A stretch of 64,000 bases of DNA from Triatoma infestans (GCA_011037195.1 JAAEAF010000105.1:372001-436000), one strand, 5' to 3'. Counted from the first letter of the stretch, positions 23,359 through 34,423 are shown. Notes: a model not told the origin generated them from the sequence alone. Made by a program: numbers and translations.

Positions 23359-23560
23359 CACAGAGCAAATACACTTGATACACGCTTTATAACACAGTAT
23401 CTGCTCTGTGCAAGTCTATGTTATTGCACTGTTCAACAAAAAATCCTGATGATGGGCGAACGCCCGAAGCCGGTCGATGACCACAAAATGAAGCAGGCCA
23501 TTACGGAAAACGTCTCTGATGCTTTCCAGCTCTGCGGAACCAACTACCACAACAAATATA
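23359..23560 (+). mobile_element. Right arm of the foldback element with hairpin motif
   Basis: CACAGAGCAAATACACTTGA leads to an inverted copy, TCTGCTCTGTGCAAGTCTAT, then GCACTGTTCAACAAAAAATC. A well-preserved motif follows: CTGATGA at 23446-23452, hairpin GGGCG-AA-CGCCC, GAAG, CCGG and TC at about 23474. The downstream GATGCTTTCCAGC and ACGGAAAACGTCTCTGA parts recur (inverted) near 42.18 kb. The element therefore consisted of two head-to-head arms before the LINE landed in it. Confidence 0.7.
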
Positions 23561-23599
23561 AAGAAAATTTAATAGGAAGGCAACTTTATACAACAAGTG

Positions 23600-24225
23600 T
23601 TTTTCGAAAATAGTTCCAGCAATTATTTTTCTTAAACTTGATATGAACTACTACTACACATAAAAAAAAAATTATCACTTTTAAAGGGAACTAAAAAAGA
23701 AAACAAAAAATGTAAAAAGTTGTATACGTGGTTCACCCCATTTTTTCTTGCGGATATGATCGGGAGAGTGAGCAATTTTATTCCATCAAAGGTTTCCAAA
23801 ATCAAAAGATAATATGATGCACGTTTCTTTCAAATGTTTAATATGAAGCATTAGTTAAAAATAATTTTGAATTAATTCAACTTATTTCACGTTCATGATT
23901 GTAACGATTATTGATTTAATGTGCAAATATGTTAATCATCTTCTTTTATTGTATGCGAAGCTATAATTAACGATTCCATTCTTGTTACAAATGTTATATT
24001 TCAATCAGCTGTTTTTTAATTCATTTAAACCAGCAGCATTTTAATTTTTTTTTAACAAGAGCGCCAGTTCATTAAGATGAACGAATTTATGAAGTCTAAA
24101 ATAAAACACAGAAAATTAAATTTTGTGGATTCAGTGATTGAACACATGTTAAAGTCTTTTTTAAAAAATTCGTAATTGTCTTCTTAAAAAATAATAATAA
24201 TAATAACAGGCGCTAATAACCTAGG
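23600..24225. other. AT-rich DNA with a family M trace
   Basis: A TTCCAGCAATTATTTTTCTT / ATTATCACTTTTAAAGGGAA segment near 23605-23690 resembles the family M sub-repeat. The rest is unassigned. Confidence 0.35.
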
Positions 24226-24228
24226 AAG

Positions 24229-26905
24229 TTGATGCGCCCGAAAAAAAAATAATAAGAATAATACATTTATTGCTTACAAGGATACAGCTCGTTTTAGCAA
24301 GGTTCTTGCGTTTGAAAATATTTACAACCATTTACAAAAAATAGAAATCATTTCTTACATCAAAAGAAAAAAATCCCTTCTTTTTTTTGTTTTTTCTTAA
24401 ATGTTACAACTATTAATATTCAATTAAACAAGATAAAAAAATATTCATTAATAATAAACCAGGGTCATTTATAAGCGCGTACATTTGAATATTAATAGAT
24501 CATTAAGTTTCATTACGCTATTGGCAGTAAGCAGTTCAGCAGCAAGATCAAACTTGTTATCACTAATATATTGATCAATATAATGAGCTCTCTAAGGGAA
24601 CTATAGATTGGACAGTGAAAATAAAAATGATTTAAATTTTCTTCTTGATTCATATTACAAACTGTACATAAATTTAGGTAATCCAGATTATATTTATTTC
24701 CTTTGTGGAAGATATATAAATGGTTATTGCCAGATAATCTGATTTGTACTATTGTCCTAATTTTATGGATAGAATTCTTATAAGTTATATAATTTTCATC
24801 TAAACCTAATAAACTAATATTTCTGAACACTGAACTATAAGAAGAATTGATGCATCTATCCACGTTCAACAAACTGAACCAGTGGTTTATAAATTTTTCT
24901 AAACTTGCCTGTTTATTGTAATTTGGGCATTGACATCAATCCCTATTGCAGAAAACTAAATTTGAGAATACCAATTGTATTCTTCTAAATCATTTTTATT
25001 TTCATGCATATGTTTCAATCGCTTAAAGCAAATTTTAATCTTGCACTTTAAAAGTATATTTATCCAATAGTTAATTATTTTTGAGAATATATTAAAGGCC
25101 AGTGATACACTTCCAGCTTCTGTCATTACAAGCTAATTAGGCGTCCTATATGATAGTAATAAAAGTTTTTTTAAATACATATTGACTACATTCTCAATTT
25201 GTGTGAGATATCCTAGTGTCAAGATTTCAGAATTGTATAACGCAGTTGCACATACTATGGAATTAAATAGTTTCAATTTTCAATCCCTGCTATTGGGTTT
25301 ACCCGCTATTAATATTTTATTAATTACCGAAATTGCACTGATACCTCTATCTGTTAATTGATTAACAGCTATGGCAAATTTACCGGTCGAACTGAATGGG
25401 GTAACTAGGTAAGTAAAATGGTTTAAATATTCGATCACATTTCCACCATAATGAATTGGGAGGATTTTTCTCATTTTGGGCGATCGACGAAATATAACTG
25501 GTTTTGTTTTATTAGCATTCAATTCCAACAAGTTGATTCTACAGAATTCTGAAACCCAGTCTAGTTGCATTAACACTGCGAATTTGCAAAAAAACTATAT
25601 CATCTGCACATAGCAGGCTTAGAATATCGACATTTTCTTCTACTTTTATTCCTGATAAATTGCGAGACCTTAAAAATATCTTTAAATCTGATATGTAAAG
25701 GCAGAATAATAACGGCAACAGGGATTCCCCCTGGAGAACGCCTGGGGTGACCTGCACCTTCCAATGGGATATTTGATTGTTTTGTAATAATTTTAGATTC
25801 GCATGCTCATAAAGATTAATAGTAAAAATTCTCATTATTTTACCACTAACACCTAATGCAAACATTTTTTGCCAGAGTGTCATGTTTGATAGAATCAAAT
25901 GCTTTGCGAAAATCTATGAATATGGCACATAAATAATTACGTTTTAAAAGTGTGTGAATGGAAGCACAAATAAATTATCAATACAATGAGTCCCCGTCTG
26001 AAACCCGCCTGGCCTTGTGGAAATATATTATTAGATTCTAGCCAGTTCATCAATCTGGTGGCAATTAGGGAGGTAAATAACTTAGTAACTGTATTTAATA
26101 AAGAAATTCCCCTTTAATCCTCTGGTATATTTCTACATCCTTTTTTAAATAACATCATCATAGTGTCCGACCATTCCTTTGGTACATGTTCAGTGCTGTG
26201 TAGCACATTGAACTTGTTTAAATAATAAATAATGTTTCCATTTCGGTGATAGGTTTTTATAAATTTCATATGGGATGCCATCCGGGCCGGCTGCCTTGTT
26301 AGTGCCGCATTTATTTACGACAAACTGGAGTTCTCCTAAAGTAAAATCACAATCCAAATAGGGATTAGTAACACTAAAGAAATTGTTCCTTAAGGAGATA
26401 TTTGTATTGTGAAATGAAGACAAATCATTATACCATGTGTCTCCACTAATTTCGTTTGTCTGGTTCATGGTTGGTCTTAATTTTTTCACAGTAAGCCAAA
26501 ATTGTTGGGAGTTTTTTTAACGTTTGCAAGGTTAGTAGAAATTTCGTTTTCGTATGACTTTTTCGCTTTTTTAATCTGTGCCCGATATTTATTTCTAATT
26601 AAAATATATTCGAATAAGGCATCAGGGGTATAATTTAATTTTTTACATCTTTTTAAACATAACTGGGTTTCCAATTTTAATTCCTTCCAGTTCGAGTTAA
26701 AGCATTTAAAGTTATTATTTAAACTATATCGAGGATCCACGTTCTTATTTTGTTTCATACTACAAGCTTCTGCAAAAGTTTATATGGGGTAATTACCATA
26801 TTATAGTAAAATGATAAAGAGCTCACTATTTTTACCGTGGTAATATATATTGCAATTTTCTCTCATTTTCTTTTGAAAGTCTGAATCTAATTCCATTTAA
26901 TCAGC
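24229..26905 (-). pseudogene. 5'-truncated decayed LINE (RT and C-terminal domain)
   Basis: Read on the minus strand, the element starts around 26900 in the EN-RT linker (NCNIYYHGKNSELFI, then TFAEACSMKQNKNVDP). It continues with an RT start (FTLGELQFVVNKCGTNKAAG, PDGIPYEIYKN, near 26250-26350). RT motifs VTPGVLQGESLLPLLFCLYI and LCADDIVFL follow near 25600-25770. The fingers-palm part is riddled with frameshifts. The C-terminal Cys-His segment CTVCNMNQEENLNHFYFHC lies near 24650. The 3' end is AATAAATG then TATTATTCTTATTA, a TTA-type tail like that of the LINE at 45-50 kb. Endonuclease and ORF1 are missing, as usual for 5' truncation. Confidence 0.85.
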
Positions 26906-27660
26906 TTAGTTACGTTATTAGGACTTTTAATCAGAGAATCTTTACTATATTATATTGATCGGTTACATAAGAAAGGGACAGACATAACTGACAAAGATTT
27001 AAGGGGCCACTTTAAAAAAGGGGAAAAAAAAGACAATTTTTATTACAACAAGACAATTAATTGTTGTTTAAAGCCCTAAATAGAACTTTCCAATTAATTT
27101 AATTCCCTTCGTTAGAATGCGGTTATGAAATGGTTAAATTGGAGATAAAAAACACTTTAGTGTAATTAGTGAAAGGCCTACTTTAACACATCGTCACTTA
27201 CCTTCTTTTTTCCTTTTTTAATTTTTATTAAAACAATTAGTTGAATTCGTGGTCCCCAATAATAAACAGGGTTTATTGTTATTGACTGGAATATTCACTA
27301 ACCACAAAAGGTTGATGAAAATAATTTTTGTCGAACGGTTGTTCTTGATGGTGAGAGGAGAGATTGATTTAGAGATCTGAACCTCACATTGCCAAACGAA
27401 TGGATTGTGACACTATTTGTAGCCAGCCGCTTTGTCTTTCCGGCAGCCTTATTTTCACTGAACCCCCAGTTTGACCTTGAATTCTATTGAAAGAAACTTT
27501 GTCATTCAATCAGAGTCAGGTGAGGTACGCTATCCGATATCTGACTGGCGGGGAAGTTCTCTGTATCTTAGTGAATAACATTAGACTGACTATCATCAGA
27601 GATCTTGTGCGGAGGCCGTGTGAGAACGAAAAAAGACGTTTTAGAAATTGGTCTCAAACA
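26906..27660. other. No identifiable feature
   Basis: AT-rich sequence. The open frame at 27487-27705 has no recognisable motif and runs into a family M copy. Confidence 0.4.
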
Positions 27661-27664
27661 CAAA

Positions 27665-28300
27665 ACGTTTGGTGTCAAACATTCACACGAACTGCACGAC
27701 TCTAATTAATACAATTTTAAGAAATTTTACTTAAAATTCCAACGATACAATGTTTGTTGGTCTAGCCATAAACATGGTGGTAGCCACTTTACTTGTGTAG
27801 CAGACTTTCCAAGTTAAAGAAAACCGTTTTCGAGAAAATTCCAAAAAACTCAAAAACAAAAAATGCTAAAGTGGTACTTTATAGGAAAGCATATAAAGCT
27901 ACTATAAAGCTCCCTCGGAACCCCCCAAAAAACCAATTTTCCCGGGACGTTTCATATAAAAGTGATAAATGTTTGTCTGTAGAGTATACGAAGTTTAAAG
28001 AAAATTATTGGATCCGTTTTCCAAAAAAATCACAAAACTGAGAATCACAAAAAACATTCAGTAAAGTCGCACTTCTGGTTGATGGGTTTTGCCCGAAATC
28101 TTCGTGTCTGATATGGTTAGTATAACCTAGACGGAATACCAAGTTTGAGCTTCTCGCGACTTTTCGTTTTTGAGATATTGTGTTTTAACACACATAAACA
28201 CCATTGCTGAAAACATTTTTTTTGGTGCTCTAGATATTTCAAAACATGTTTTTCAGGTGAAAACTGAAAGTCGAAAATTTGACATGATGACAATAATTGG
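27665..28300 (+). repeat. Family M dispersed repeat, near-complete copy
   Basis: It begins with the 5' outer module (ATTCACACGAACTGCACGAC) and includes GGTCTAGCCATAAACATGGT. Then come sub-repeat sequence (TTCATATAAAAGTGATAAAT, TTAAAGAAAATTATTGGATC), GTAAAGTCGCACTTCTGGTT, AGACGGAATACCAAGTTTGA and CGAAAATTTGACATGATGAC. This is a good example of the full order, with only the last hairpin degraded. Confidence 0.75.
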
Positions 28301-28329
28301 TACTTAAAATCTTCTTTGGAAGACCTTAC

Positions 28330-28650
28330 TGAATTCTTTTCTTAGATCTCTGGTATTTTCTCATAAACGACTAAGATTTTCTTTAAAGTTAACCATATAT
28401 CATCCTATTACTTCTATTGCAAATAACTTGAGAGTAAAATTTATTTAAGACGATTGTGGACTCACTATAATGTTAGCCCTATTCAGATAGCCAGTCCCTT
28501 GTTTGTACTAAAATCTAAAATCCAACTAATATTATCTTTATTTTTTTACATGAAATTAATTTGACAATTAGCATTACATTGATAAATGCGATGGGAGAAA
28601 GTCGTGTGAATGTTTCACACCAGATTCTTTTTTGTTTGTTTCGGTTTTGT
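28330..28650 (-). repeat. Family M dispersed repeat, outer end
   Basis: TTTTCTCATAAACGACTAAG and GATTTTCTTTAAAGTTAACC lead to GGAGAAAGTCGTGTGAATGT and TTCACACCAGATTCTTTTTT, the reversed 5' terminus. Confidence 0.65.
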
Positions 28651-28657
28651 TTGAACG

Positions 28658-28931
28658 GTGTGATTAGTAGCACAGTGTTTGTGGTGTGTGATTAGCAGCA
28701 CAGTGTTTGTGGTGTGTGATTAGTAGCACAGTGTTTGTGGTGTGTGATTAGTAGCACAGTGTTTGTGGTGTGTGATTAGTAGCACAGTGTTTATGGTGTG
28801 TGATTAGTAGCACAATGTTTGTGGTGTGTGATTAGTAGCACAGTGTTTGTGGTGTGTGATTAGTAGCACAGTGTTTGTGGTGTGTGATTAGTAGCACAAT
28901 GTTTGTGGTGTGTGATTAGTAGCACAATGTT
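28658..28931. repeat. 28-bp minisatellite, about ten units
   Basis: Units TGATTAGTAGCACAGTGT followed by TTGTGGTGTG repeat at exactly 28-base intervals (for example starts at 28661, 28689 and 28913). The last two units share a CAATGTTT variant. There are no unique spacers. It abuts the T-rich end of a family M copy. Confidence 0.95.
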
Positions 28932-29071
28932 TATTTATTTTTGCCTAAGTTTCAAAATTGATAAACAAAATTTAATTTTGGAAAACTGAACAGTTTTGAA
29001 ATAAAATATCAAAATTTGTTTCTATATAAATAATTGTCAGAAAAGTTTTGATATGGAAACATCCATTCGGT

Positions 29072-29097
29072 ATAATTTCTAAATATAATATTACTGG

Positions 29098-29140
<43 letters not shown>

Positions 29141-29294
29141 TACACATACACTTTCTCACAAAAAGTTCGTTTTTTCCATAGTCCAGCAGTACGTCAAAAA
29201 CTCTTCCATCCTCCCCACTTACCCCCAATGACCGGACCGTGGATTTATTGCTTTTCTAATTCTAGGCCATAAAGCCGCAATTTAACAACAATCA
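29072..29294 (+). repeat. Direct repeat DR-a, copy 1
   Basis: It starts AATTTCTAAATATAATATTA, carries a CA run, then CACAAAAAGTTCGTTTTTTC and GCCATAAAGCCGCAATTTAA. It is nearly identical to 30217-30416, differing mainly in CA-run length and small indels. Confidence 0.9.
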
Positions 29295-29454
29295 CCATCT
29301 ACTACCCAGAGGATTATGTTGTTGTTTTTAGTTAGATCCACACCAGAGTACACACCAACCAGGCTATTTATTTACAAGTTGAGTTCGTTCAGTTAGCTAA
29401 TATTGCCTTTTTTACCAACTATAACAAACACAAATAATGCGAAGGTGATTTTCC

Positions 29455-29965
29455 TTCCTCTTACCGAGGTAGCATTGAAATCGTGTCACATTTTCGAAAT
29501 GCAATTTACAACGGAAATAAAAGGTTTGAGGTCCTCATGAGTACAAAAAGAAAAATATTTTTAGACAATGATCTAAAAAATGTATATGTGAACAAAATAT
29601 CTCCGCCAAATCGCAAGAAGCTCAAACTTACTATTCGGTTTAGGTATCAACACAGCCGAGCGGCTTTACTAAACGTTTTTTGTCAGTTTTTCGTGATTTT
29701 TTCGAAAAGGATACAAAGAAATTTTTCGTAACTTTGTATACTACTTACATACATAAATACCTATCACTTTTGTTTGAAATATTCTAGGGAAAATTGATTT
29801 TTGGGGGTTACTAGGAGAATAGTAGCGCTAAGCTTTCCTCTAAAGTACGACTTCAGCACACTATATGATTCTACCATCAATATAATTTGAAACTGAATTC
29901 ACCATCTATATAATATTAATGTACTTTAGAAAGATTAATAGAATTCTCAAGTTGAAAAACACCTG
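29455..29965 (-). repeat. Family M dispersed repeat
   Basis: CTTCCTCTTACCGAGGTAGC begins the inner end. ATCGTGTCACATTTTCGAAA, AACTTACTATTCGGTTTAGG, AAATACCTATCACTTTTGTT, GGGAGAATAGTAGCGCTAAG and CATCTATATAATATTAATGT follow. Confidence 0.75.
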
Positions 29966-30216
29966 TTGGCATATAGCAATTGTACATTTTTGATTATGTT
30001 AAATAACATTTAAACTAATTAACTTATATATGTGTAGAGTTTTGTTCGTGCATTTGTTCAGTCAACAGCTCTTTTTTGTTCTCTGTATTTTCTCTCAATT
30101 ATCTAAATCTAGGTGGTTTTGTGTCATAATTTTTGATATATATAATTACTAATGTGCGTCTACATTTTGGTTCAAATATACGACTTTTTAATTCAGCTCG
30201 ACTAGCTGAACGACTT

Positions 30217-30416
30217 TAATTTCTAAATATAATATTACTGGCTGCACACACACACACACACACACACTCTTTCTCACAAAAAGTTCGTTTTTTTCCATAG
30301 TCCAGCAGTACGTCAAAAACTCTTCCATCCTCCCCACTTACCCCCAATGACACCGGACCGTGGATTTATTGTTTTTCTAATTCTAGGCCATAAAGCCGCA
30401 ATTTAACAACAATCAC
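30217..30416 (+). repeat. Direct repeat DR-a, copy 2
   Basis: Same sequence as 29072-29294 with a shorter CA run. Copy 2 is joined directly to a LINE 3' fragment that is itself duplicated 960 bp downstream. Confidence 0.9.
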
Positions 30417-30860
30417 TGAATCACTGAATTCAAAATTAAATTTAAAGAAAATGTAAAGAAATATAAACTGTATCCGATTTATAGAGAGCTAAATTTTGTA
30501 TTAGGTGCAAACCATTATCTTAATTCTAATGTCTCATTCGACCAGATTAAATGGATAATGAAAGTTCGTGCTGGAATATTGAATTTAAGCATCAGCCAGT
30601 TTTTCTGACTGATCTAGAAAACTGTGAACTAAGTGGTGATTCTATTTTGGAACAAGTTAATTGGAACGACTTTCCATAGTATGTTATGGAGCTCAAGTTT
30701 GGGGTGGTGTTTACTGTGAAGAAATAGAAATTTTCGTTATTTTATTAAAAAATTGTTCAGATTGCCTATGTTTGTCCCGTCAGCTTTCATAAATAATGAA
30801 ATTAATGTTTTTGGTGTTCGTTACGACCGCTGTATTCAATGTTGTAAATTGGATTTTGAG
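30417..30860 (+). pseudogene. LINE C-terminal fragments, rearranged
   Basis: 30417-30660 encodes KYKLYPIYRELNFVL and IKWIMKVRAGILNLS, the segment before the terminal Cys-His box. It is almost identical to 31375-31603. 30680-30850 encodes an upstream part of the same protein type (YGAQVWGGVYCEEIE, then KKLFRLPMFVPSAF after a frameshift). The order is reversed relative to an intact LINE, so a duplication or two separate fragments are involved. Confidence 0.7.
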
Positions 30861-30861
30861 G

Positions 30862-31105
30862 TTCGGTCTTACAAAAGAACTCTTTTTAAATTTCTACCGA
30901 CGTTTCGGCAAATTTATTGCTTTCTTCAGGGTAAAAATTTTCAGTTAGAATCGCATGTAGTTAATTCACCTAGTTTAACGCTGTGACATACGGCATGCAC
31001 TCCAAGTCATTAGTTTATTATTACCCTGAAAAAGCAATAATTTGCCGGAAACGTGCGGTAAAATTTGAAAAGAGTTTCTTGTATGACCGAATCCAACCCC
31101 CCCCC
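30862..31105. mobile_element. Inverted-repeat element with hairpin motifs
   Basis: Two arms of about 75 bp face each other: 30862-30935 (TTCGGTCTTACAAAAGAACT to TTCTTCAGGGTAA) and 31022-31105 (TTACCCTGAAAAAGCAATAA to GTATGACCGAATCC). Each arm carries a version of the CTGANGA / GAAACGT motif: on the minus strand at 30899-30929 (intact core) and on the plus strand at 31026-31057 (decayed). The element separates two parts of a LINE C-terminus. No coding capacity is seen. Confidence 0.65.
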
Positions 31106-31119
31106 CTCAACATCAATTA

Positions 31120-32072
31120 TTAACAATGAATAATTATATGCCAACTTTCACGGAGATCATACACTCAATACACTTGACTATATTGATAAAGTATTTAATG
31201 CCCTGCCCCGCCATAGACTGCCGTTAATTGTAGCGACTCAAGTCTTGAATAAGAACTATTTTTTGTATCAAAATATAAATAACACAAAAAAATTCGGCTC
31301 AAATGGAATAATAAGCTTAAACAATATAAATGCATTTGATAGATATTTCCGTTTTATATGTGATAAAGTCAGAACTGAATTCAAAATTAAATTTAAAGAA
31401 AATGTAAAGAAATATAAACTGTATCCGATTTATAGAGAGCTAAATTTTGTATTAGATGCAAACCATTATCTTAATTCTAATGTCTCATTCGACCAGATTA
31501 AATGGATAATGAAAGCTCGTGCTGGAATATTGAATTTAAGCATCAGCCAGTTTTTCTGACTGATCTAGAAAACTGTGAACTAAGTGGTGATTCTATTTTG
31601 GATAGGTCTTATCACTATTTGGCTGTTTGTAGTAGACCTAGTGATCTTAGACTGAAATGACTTGGAGCTTTCGGTGTCTGGCACTTTGGACTTGCTGAAC
31701 GGTAGACCCTGGCCTTCTTTGGCGAATTTCTGTAAATCTTTATATCAGTTCAAAATGAACCATGTTTAACTTTCTTCTCGGCTTTTCGCTTGTTTCATTT
31801 TATGCTTTTCTTTCCACCATCAACTAATGCATTGTTTTTCTTAAAAGTATTTAACATATGATTTTCTATATTTTCCTCTCATAATAATGGCACAAGACGC
31901 CACCGACGGTCTATTACCATGGTAATGTATTTATAAATTAATTATATTTTTTATTTTTCATTTGATGGAAAGTTTTGTTTTTTATATTCTTTTTGTTCTG
32001 TAATATTGTATATTGTTTATAGACATTTTGAATATGTATTATATACTCTTAATAAAGACAAATAAAAAAAAA
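31120..32072 (+). pseudogene. LINE 3' end with poly(A) tail
   Basis: The frame from 31140 reads HTLNTLDYIDKVFNALPRH and RLPLIVATQVLNKNYFLYQ, then IKWIMKARAGILNLSISQFF before a stop at 31557. After a frameshift it continues with a Cys-His box (ENCELSGDSILDRSYHYLAV, then CSRP). The 3' UTR ends with AATAAAGACAAATAAAAAAA at about 32050-32072, a polyadenylation signal and A tail. Only the distal ORF2 remains. The domain shape is that of a CR1/L2/Jockey-group LINE rather than the RNase H type. Confidence 0.75.
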
Positions 32073-32184
32073 ATATGTGCAGAGTATTATTATCTTTCAC
32101 TGTAACTGAAATCTCAACAATCCAATAAAGTATCACTGATTTCAGTTCTTTTGCTTAGCTGCCCTTGTTGTTTACCCTAAGTGT

Positions 32185-32245
32185 ATTGTTACTGCAGGAA
32201 GAGAAAGTTATGTGAGTGTTTCACACCAGTTTTTTCCCGCAGTCT
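32185..32245 (-). repeat. Family M outer end
   Basis: GGAAGAGAAAGTTATGTGAG and TGTTTCACACCAGTTTTTTC match the reversed 5' terminus. The sequence to 32760 is unassigned. Confidence 0.6.
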
Positions 32246-32763
32246 AGTTGCAGTCAGCATAAACTCAAGTAGAGTTCGGTTATAGCGTCAGATATTTTAT
32301 TTTTCTGTAAATGCTGCCATCCCGTTTGGCTTTTTCCAGTTTTATATTGCTTATTTTTAGAGTTCTAAATAAAACGTATAAATAGTGATACCGGCCATGA
32401 TGGTTTCTCGACAATATCTAAATTTTCTTCTAGAAGGACGGGAAATTTAAAAAGTTTCTTTTTATCTCTTCACTCCTAATCATAGAGGCATTAAAAATTG
32501 TCAAGAAAATACTTCAAGAAAATTTCTAACTTAAAGCTAAACTACGTTGTAATGATAACGAAATTGAACAAAAAGATGTTGTTATTTCGAAGAAGAAATA
32601 TATAAAAATGAATAAATAAAAGCCTGCAATAATATCAAACCTCTTACATTCACAATACAATTTTAGTTACATTCACAATACATGCTATTCTTCCAAACAT
32701 GCTATTTAGTATACACTATTGTCTAATGTCTAATCATAATTTATAATAATTCCACTTTGTCAT

Positions 32764-32765
32764 GA

Positions 32766-32795
<30 letters not shown>
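32764..32795. repeat. (CA)n microsatellite
   Basis: A run of about 14 CA units. Confidence 0.9.
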
Positions 32796-32796
<1 letters not shown>

Positions 32797-32859
32797 CCAC
32801 ATAGTAACATAACATTATAACCTTCCCACATATATACAACCAGCAAGTGTGAGTGTAAC

Positions 32860-33022
32860 AGAAACATTACGTTGAAGTGAACTCTCTACACGAACTTGGT
32901 GAATTTGCTCTGACGATGGATGAAAATTCCGAAACCGGTCAGGAACAAAATCAATATGCATGCAACGACGGATAAAATACCAGATGTTATCCAGCATTGC
33001 GGACCCACCCACATTTTCAAAT
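32860..33022 (+). mobile_element. Single arm of a hairpin-motif element (best motif copy)
   Basis: The arm contains CTGACGA at 32910-32916, then a GGA / TCC hairpin with an A-rich loop. GAAA is at 32931-32934, then CCGG and TC (32939-32940). Downstream are ATATGCATGCAACGACGG and TCCAGCATTGCGGACCCACC, shared with the inverted element at 63037-63230. The upstream ATTTGCT and downstream AGGAACAAAA can pair as an interrupted stem (2 bp, an asymmetric loop, then 4 bp), as stem I of a hammerhead would. Confidence 0.6.
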
Positions 33023-33129
33023 ATTAACTCATTTAAGATAAAAGTACAGATCTTAGTAATATAACTTCCCTGGAGAAAATTATAATGGAGTTTTAATATA
33101 TATATACAGAGTTAGAATATATGGAATGT

Positions 33130-33335
33130 ATAGAACATAAAGGTTATGAGCATGGACTTTTAACAGTGAGGTCAGTTCGAGTCCCGCGTATAACTACTAA
33201 ATTTTATATTCGTTTAAAAATTGTTAATAGTAAAGTAGGTACTTCCGCCCCCGTCCACAACACCTAATTTAGTAGTTGGACGTTAAGTCCGCCGGAAAAA
33301 ATAAGCATTACTTTACTTTTACTTTTATATATATA
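33130..33335 (+). mobile_element. tRNA-Lys-derived SINE
   Basis: The head contains GCATGGACTTTTAACAGTGA and GTTCGAGTCCCGC, matching the anticodon arm (loop CTTTTAA, anticodon UUU) and B box of tRNA-Lys. The A box is eroded. The body has CCCGTCCACAACACCTAATT, TAGTTGGACGTTAAGTCCGC and a tail of TTTAC/TTTACT units (33305-33328). A 5'-truncated copy with the same body lies at 41607-41697. SINEs of this kind are Pol III transcribed and moved by a partner LINE, which is not identifiable here. Confidence 0.7.
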
Positions 33336-34210
33336 TCTGAAAAATTACACGACAGCACACACCCATATCTGCGACGCTCTCTGTTAATGTCAACACGGCA
33401 ATATATTACACGGCCTATGTGGAAAACAATACGTAATCCTCTGAAAACACTTTTGGGAAAAACAACTTAGAAATAAAGGGGAAACAAATAGTCATTTGAT
33501 AGATCATTATTGCAAATTACTTTCTTTTATTATATGTATGTAAGAGAAATAAAGCATTGTTATATTGTGTCGAAAATTTAGAAATTGAGTTTTCACCTGG
33601 CAATAAACATTCATGGATACCTTCCGCTTTAGAAACGGAACTATAAAACTGACACAAATATGCTTTTGATTTCATTAATTAAAAAATGTGAATAAAGATT
33701 TATTGCTAAACTTATTACCGCTATTTATAAATCATGTTTTACTAAATTACTAACTGTTGCGTGTAGTATAATAATTGCCAAGTTGCTCTCACGGTCTCGC
33801 TACGGAAAATAGTGTTAAATTTAAGAAAAAAAGATAAATACATTATTTTAAATTCATTATTCCTCCACAAAGACCAATGTAAATGTAATTCAGACAATTT
33901 TAATACTTTGCTAGAAGACTATCCTTGTTTATTTCTTCTTGGACGTAATCTCATCAATTTTCCGCAAGACTCTACAGTATTCCTGTTCATTTATTACATT
34001 TCCTGTTATGTGTTTACACTCATACACACACAAACACTGCACGCAGTTTTTACAGAAAACTTCTATTTCTGCTATTGGTTGGTACAAAACAAATCCATTT
34101 TCCTACTTCAGTAGCTGTATAACTACATTTTCTTCAACAAATTCTTCTAATTAAGCTAAGATGAAAAACTCGTAATAAATATCGACTCATTTAATATTAA
34201 AAGACTGAAT
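33336..34210. other. No identifiable feature
   Basis: AT-rich sequence. Overlapping open frames at 33812-34154 show no motif and are probably chance. Confidence 0.4.
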
Positions 34211-34214
34211 ATAA

Positions 34215-34335
34215 TAATAATAAAAGCATTATTTAAAAGTGTGTAACACTATTCAAGACCCGGTATTTGAACCGACAGTAGTCGGTCTCATAACCAGTTG
34301 CATTGAACACCAACGTTAGCTACTGGGTTATTTTC
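34215..34335 (-). mobile_element. tRNA-derived SINE head (third type)
   Basis: On the minus strand CAGTAGCTAACGTTGGTG resembles an A box. About 50 bases on, GTCGGTTCAAATACCGGGTC resembles a B box with its T-arm. Spacing between the boxes is close to that of a tRNA. No second copy was found in the window, so the SINE assignment is an inference. Confidence 0.45.
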
Positions 34336-34423
34336 TCCATATGCCTGGGGACTATATAGTCTTGGGTTATTTTTATAGTCAAATTAATCATAATAAAAAT
34401 AATTATAATAATATTTATATAGG

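Noticed and set aside
28658..28931. Regular 28-bp repeats resembling a CRISPR array
   Set aside because: Units are contiguous with no unique spacers, and the context is eukaryotic; it is a minisatellite.
30899..30929. Calling the hairpin motifs canonical hammerhead ribozymes outright
   Set aside because: One extra base at the stem II junction in every copy, and the missing G-C closing pair, mean identity needs a covariance search or a cleavage test.
33150..33195. Functional tRNA-Lys gene
   Set aside because: Only the anticodon and T arms are recognisable. The A box is eroded and the 3' part is the SINE body.
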